From: Lachnospiraceae bacterium
GTDB taxonomy: Bacteria > Bacillota > Clostridia > Lachnospirales > Lachnospiraceae
Assembly: GCA_016301965.1 (NCBI GenBank)
Contig: JAEDOO010000063.1
Coordinates: 1 to 9,849 of the forward strand
Direction: 5' to 3'
DNA length: 9,849 bases
The position numbers were made by a program, and so were the translations under genes. Below the pieces are notes generated by a model. The model did not search any database and was not told where the DNA came from. It worked only from the letters and a program-made list of their open reading frames with translations. Positions 7,536 to 9,849 of the stretch are shown piece by piece; position 1 is the stretch's first letter; each line of letters starts with the position of its first letter.

Positions 7536-7741
7536 GATGGTACTCCTTTTCTTTTCACATTTATTTTATAAAAAAGCTTATACTTATCCTGTAACAGCGG
7601 ACATTTCTCCGCCTAAACAGACACAGCCATAGGCATCACCTCTCTTTACAAACACTCGGCCGATGCTTTAAAATTTCCTATTCAGTTGTAGTATTTGGGG
7701 ATTTTTAAAGAAATGTTCTAGAATATAATATATATTATATG
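7536..7741 (-). promoter_or_regulatory. Long structured 5' leader of the pilus operon
   Basis: From the predicted transcription start (about 7741) to the first ATG there are roughly 205 nt without a clear gene. Hairpin A: GCATCGGCC (7666-7658) pairs with GGTGATGC (7640-7633) with one bulged G and a 17-nt loop. Hairpin B: GCGGA (7612-7608) pairs with TCCGC (7601-7597) around GAAATG, with an outer CTGT/ACAG (7620-7617/7592-7589) pairing. A 7-codon mini-frame (7636-7613, MPMAVSV) has a GAGAGGTG ribosome site. The GACGCAAAGC core of a c-di-GMP-I riboswitch is absent. I recognise no named RNA class. Confidence 0.45.
7723..7740. promoter_or_regulatory. Perfect 18-bp AT palindrome at the pilus transcription start (possible operator)
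   Basis: ATATAATATATATTATAT is identical to its reverse complement and lies just downstream of the -10 box, covering about +1 to +18. A dimeric regulator bound here would block initiation; alternatively the transcript's 5' end folds into a weak hairpin. The whole tract is AT-rich, so chance cannot be excluded. Confidence 0.45.
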
Positions 7742-7747
7742 AATACA

Positions 7748-7776
7748 ATTATATCTTCTCGCATTGTTATTGTCAA
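7748..7776 (-). promoter_or_regulatory. SigA-type promoter of the pilus operon, full consensus
   Basis: On the minus strand TTGACA (7776-7771) is followed by exactly 17 bases and TATAAT (7753-7748). Both hexamers match the vegetative consensus at every position. AT-rich sequence upstream (7777-7800) could act as an UP element. It points at the small FN3-like gene and the pilin; transcription should start near 7741. A consensus promoter this strong usually needs a repressor, attenuation or inversion to be silenced. Confidence 0.85.
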
Positions 7777-7863
7777 TATTTTTTTTATATTTTCACTATT
7801 ATTCCAAAGGGGGATCCATCCACTGACGCGCGTAAAACACAGAAAATCTGCCGCTCCAGATTA

Positions 7864-7877
7864 TCCTGTATACAGGA
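7864..7877. promoter_or_regulatory. 14-bp perfect palindrome between asnA terminator and pilus promoter
   Basis: TCCTGTATACAGGA is fully self-complementary. It lies about 90 bases upstream of the pilus -35 box and just past the asnA terminator T-run. It could be an operator for a dimeric regulator. No known binding-site family is assigned. Confidence 0.35.
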
Positions 7878-7881
7878 CACT

Positions 7882-7920
7882 AAAAAAGGAAGGCCGTAAA
7901 GCCGCAGCTCATTGCCTTCC
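7882..7920 (-). terminator. Rho-independent terminator of asnA
   Basis: On the minus strand GGAAGGC (7920-7914) pairs with GCCTTCC (7894-7888), followed by six T (7887-7882). The 19-base loop is long but can form extra internal pairs. It starts 14 bases after the asnA stop codon and separates asnA from the pilus promoter. Confidence 0.8.
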
Positions 7921-7934
7921 TCTCCAATTTCGTC

Positions 7935-8945
7935 CTATAACAGCTGAATACCCCGCTGTGCCATCTCATTTACCACTTCTTCCGGCCACAAAGATGCCTG
8001 TACTTCACCTATATGTGCCTTTCTCAGATAAAACATGCAAATCCGGGACTGGCCGATGCCTCCTCCGACGGTGTAGGGCAGTTTTTTCTCCAGAATGGCT
8101 TTCTGAAACGGCAGATTCGCCCGTTCTTCACAGCCAGCCTTGGTCAGCTGTTCTTTAAGGCTGTCCTCGTCCACGCGGATACCCATGGACGATAGCTCCA
8201 GTGCAATATCCAATACCGGATAATACACGATTATATCACCGTTCAGCTTCCAGTCATCGTAATCCGGAGCCCTTCCGTCATGCTTCTGACCTGAGGCCAG
8301 AAGATCACCGATCTGCATAATAAATACGGCACCCTTTAATTTGGCGATACGATACTCCCGCTCCTTTGGTGTACAGTCCGGATACATATCCTCCAGCTCC
8401 TGCGCAGTGATAAAGAAGATATCCTTCGGCAAAATCTCTTCTATATAATCATACTGCAGGGACATATATGTTTCCGTAGCTTTCAAGGCTTTGTACACAT
8501 TACGCACCACAGCCTTTAATGTCTCTTCTGTGCGTTCTTCCTTATAGATCACCTTTTCCCAGTCCCACTGGTCCACATAGATAGAATGAATGTTGTCGGT
8601 ATCTTCATCCCGCCGGATCGCATTCATATCCGTATACAAGCCGGTCCCATGGGCAAAACCATATTGCTTCAGCGCATAACGTTTCCATTTTGCCAGTGAA
8701 TGGACAATCTCCGCCTCTCTGCCGTCCTGTTCCCGAATAGCAAAGCTTACCGGACGCTCTATGCCATTCAGATTATCGTTCAAACCGGAATCCGGATCCA
8801 CAAACAGTGGCGCTGTGACGCGAAGAAGATTCAGACGCGTGGTCAGTGCTTTCTGAAAATAGTCTTTCACGGTTTTGATTGCCACCTGCGTATCATAAAG
8901 ATTCAAGGCCGATGTGTAATGTTCGGGTATAATTACTTTACTCAT
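7935..8945 (-). CDS. asnA: Aspartate-ammonia ligase (ammonia-dependent asparagine synthetase A)
   Basis: 336 residues, close to the ~330 of the family. It makes asparagine from aspartate, ammonia and ATP (to AMP and PPi) in the cytoplasm, using a class II aminoacyl-tRNA-synthetase-like fold. Visible signatures: RVTAPLFVDPDSGLNDNL (42-59), GFAHGTGLYTDMNAIRRDE (96-114), YVDQWDW (123-129) and the motif-3-like GGGIGQSR (294-301), then HIGEVQASLWP near the end. The start is ATG 8945 (MSKVIIPEH), the usual AsnA N-terminus; the frame extends 21 codons upstream but those residues look unrelated to the family and the extension has no better ribosome site. It has its own promoter upstream and a terminator downstream. 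Nothing ties it functionally to the pilus genes. Confidence 0.97.
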   Translation of the reverse strand: MSKVIIPEHYTSALNLYDTQVAIKTVKDYFQKALTTRLNLLRVTAPLFVDPDSGLNDNLNGIERPVSFAIREQDGREAEIVHSLAKWKRYALKQYGFAHGTGLYTDMNAIRRDEDTDNIHSIYVDQWDWEKVIYKEERTEETLKAVVRNVYKALKATETYMSLQYDYIEEILPKDIFFITAQELEDMYPDCTPKEREYRIAKLKGAVFIMQIGDLLASGQKHDGRAPDYDDWKLNGDIIVYYPVLDIALELSSMGIRVDEDSLKEQLTKAGCEERANLPFQKAILEKKLPYTVGGGIGQSRICMFYLRKAHIGEVQASLWPEEVVNEMAQRGIQLL

Positions 8946-8979
8946 GCTCCTACCTGCTTTTTCTTTTTTTCTACACCAT

Positions 8980-9008
8980 AGTATAGCAATTTTTCTTCCA
9001 CAGCACAA
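8980..9008 (-). promoter_or_regulatory. Probable asnA promoter
   Basis: On the minus strand TTGTGC (9008-9003), 17 bases, TATACT (8985-8980). The -10 matches five of six consensus bases, the -35 only three. The spacing and position about 35 bases before the asnA ATG fit. Transcription starting with the upstream repressor gene is also possible, since no terminator lies between them. Confidence 0.45.
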
Positions 9009-9025
9009 TGTTTCACCGGATCTTT

Positions 9026-9343
9026 TTATTCTACCAAATCTATATCGTTAACTAATCCGTTTCGATCTCCACCATAATATATTTCCAGAATTGTCTTCAG
9101 CTGCTCCCTGCCATAGCTTCTGGCAGAAACCAGAGCATGTACATGGCTGTTTCTGCCCACATGATATTTTTCCAGATACTTCTTTTCCTCCAGTTTTTTA
9201 AGGAATGTAGCTATTGTCGTTCTCGCATAGTCCTTCTGAAACGTTTCTTTCAGCTGCAGCCTGATGTCTGCCTCCGGTATGTCTCCCTTGTATCTCCATA
9301 CGATCTGCATGATTGCCAATTCACACGGTGTCAACCTCTCCAT
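9026..9343 (-). CDS. BlaI/MecI/CopY-family winged-helix repressor, short form
   Basis: 105 residues from ATG 9343 (MERLTPCELAIM), which has AAGGGGGA about 7 bases upstream; an ATG at 9391 would add 16 residues with poor family fit and no clear ribosome site. The family pattern is visible: LTPCELAIMQIVWRYKG, then DIRLQLKE, then the recognition helix in YARTTIATFLKKLEEKKYL (40-58) and the wing (KYHVGRNSHVHALVS). Relatives usually have 120-130 residues; here the C-terminal dimerisation part is shortened, ending DIDLVE. No BlaR1/MecR1-type membrane sensor is adjacent, so the signal is unclear. The gene is divergent from an HTH gene with 148 bases between, and lies just upstream of asnA in the same direction. 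Targets may be its own promoter or neighbours; that is inference. Confidence 0.85.
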   Translation of the reverse strand: MERLTPCELAIMQIVWRYKGDIPEADIRLQLKETFQKDYARTTIATFLKKLEEKKYLEKYHVGRNSHVHALVSARSYGREQLKTILEIYYGGDRNGLVNDIDLVE

Positions 9344-9346
9344 CTC

Positions 9347-9379
9347 ATAGTCCCCCTTATTCGATATAGGACTATTATA
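9347..9379 (-). promoter_or_regulatory. Possible promoter -10 and inverted-repeat operator of the BlaI-type gene
   Basis: A minus-strand TATAAT (9379-9374) lies about 30 bases before the ATG; the -35 region is weak (TGTCCA, 9402-9397). A perfect inverted repeat ATAGTCC (9347-9353) and GGACTAT (9369-9375), 15 bases apart, overlaps this -10 box on one side and the ribosome site on the other, the position expected for autorepression by a dimer. Confidence 0.4.
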
Positions 9380-9491
9380 ATACACCTGCAACTTATTGGA
9401 CAGTATTTCTTAGAACTTATTTTCCCGTCTTATGTTTTTTACACTATATACAAATGCAAGGAAAATAAGAAAACACAAAAGAGGACGATCT

Positions 9492-9743
9492 ATGGAAACC
9501 AATGATTATGGACACATTCACATCCGGCTCGATGAACTGATCCGACAAAAAGGTATCAGCAAAAACAAGCTTTCCCACCGGGCAGAAATGCAGCGCACGC
9601 AGGTCAATCGTTTTTGTAACAATGAAATCACACGGCTGGATACCGCGGTTCTGGCCCGGCTGTGTACTACGCTAAACTGCACCATCAGTGATCTGCTGGA
9701 ATTTGTTCCCGCTAAGGAAGCCGACCGCAATGAAATGCATTAA
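9492..9743 (+). CDS. Small Cro/C1-type (XRE-like) HTH transcriptional regulator
   Basis: 83 residues from ATG 9492, preceded by GAGG with 7-base spacing; an upstream in-frame ATG at 9432 would add 20 residues with no ribosome site and a non-family sequence. The HTH region is clear: IRLDELIRQKGISKNKLSHRAEM, QRTQVNRFCNNEITRLD as the recognition part, then LARLCTTLNCTISDLLEFVP, a standard ending of the XRE fold. No second domain is present. It is transcribed away from the BlaI-type gene. Such single-domain proteins act as dimeric DNA-binding regulators; its target cannot be told. There is no toxin partner within the window, though a gene could lie to the right. Confidence 0.9.
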   Translation: METNDYGHIHIRLDELIRQKGISKNKLSHRAEMQRTQVNRFCNNEITRLDTAVLARLCTTLNCTISDLLEFVPAKEADRNEMH

Positions 9744-9791
9744 AAAGGCGGAGCCAAAAAACAGGCAGCCTCCCGGGTATGCATAGAAAAT

Positions 9792-9841
9792 TCGTGCTCC
9801 TACTGCGCTCGCTCCGAGCCTGTAGTCTCGGAGTCGTGCTC
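9792..9841. repeat. Hairpin and direct-repeat structure after the XRE-like gene
   Basis: CTCCGAG (9812-9818) and CTCGGAG (9827-9833) form a 7-bp stem around an 8-base loop. A competing stem GCTCG/CGAGC (9807-9811/9815-9819) overlaps it. TCGTGCTC occurs twice (9792-9799 and 9834-9841) flanking the stem. There is no T-run after it, so it is not a clear terminator. It could be an intergenic repeat element cut near the window edge. Confidence 0.4.
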
Positions 9842-9849
9842 GTTAAAGT

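Noticed and set aside
7561..7700. A c-di-GMP-I (GEMM) riboswitch in the pilus leader
   Set aside because: The conserved GACGCAAAGC-type core and the two tetraloop-receptor helices are not present; hairpins seen do not fit the class.
7739..8158. A 139-codon plus-strand open frame across the pilus promoter and asnA 3' end
   Set aside because: It overlaps the promoter, the terminator and the conserved AsnA C-terminus; no ribosome site and no domain.
9744..9780. A terminator directly after the XRE-like gene
   Set aside because: The GGCGGAGCC and GGCAGCCTCC segments pair poorly and no T-run follows.

Overview
The window looks like chromosome of a Gram-positive, low-to-mid GC Firmicute, most likely a gut Lachnospiraceae/Clostridia member. 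This is inferred from AGGAG-type ribosome binding sites, a consensus SigA promoter, LPXTG/sortase chemistry, and the style of the surface proteins (TQXA thioester plus SpaA/Cna-B domains, InlB B-repeats). No species can be named from the sequence alone. There is no RNA gene, transposase or CRISPR array that I can see.

Most of the window (about 1-7800, all minus strand) is one sortase-assembled pilus operon. In transcription order (right to left) it starts at a perfect-consensus promoter (TTGACA, 17 bp, TATAAT) followed by an 18-bp AT palindrome and a structured leader of about 205 nt. The genes are: a small secreted cysteine-containing FN3-like protein; a large LPQTG major pilin with a textbook pilin motif; a strong intrinsic terminator-like hairpin; two tandem, overlapping class C sortases; a secreted protein with two InlB B-repeats and no sorting signal; and the first 483 residues of a thioester-type adhesin that runs off the left edge. 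The first sortase probably polymerises the pilin through Lys307 of the pilin motif and LPQTG. The second may handle another subunit. The thioester protein is the probable tip adhesin. The hairpin between pilin and sortases would make pilin mRNA exceed sortase and adhesin mRNA.

To the right (7880-9410, minus strand) lie asnA (aspartate-ammonia ligase), with its own promoter and a terminator that isolates it from the pilus promoter, and a short BlaI/MecI-type repressor. Divergent from the repressor, on the plus strand, is an 83-residue Cro/C1-type HTH protein. The last ~60 bases hold hairpin and direct-repeat structure that may be an intergenic repeat.

The longest stretch without a gene is 7536-7934. 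It holds the asnA terminator, a 14-bp palindrome, the pilus promoter, the AT palindrome and the pilus leader. Points of greatest interest are the intra-operon terminator, the predicted Lys-Asp (SpyCatcher-type) isopeptide domain beside the thioester domain, the anchorless InlB-repeat protein, the cysteine-containing first gene, and the promoter/palindrome/leader architecture.
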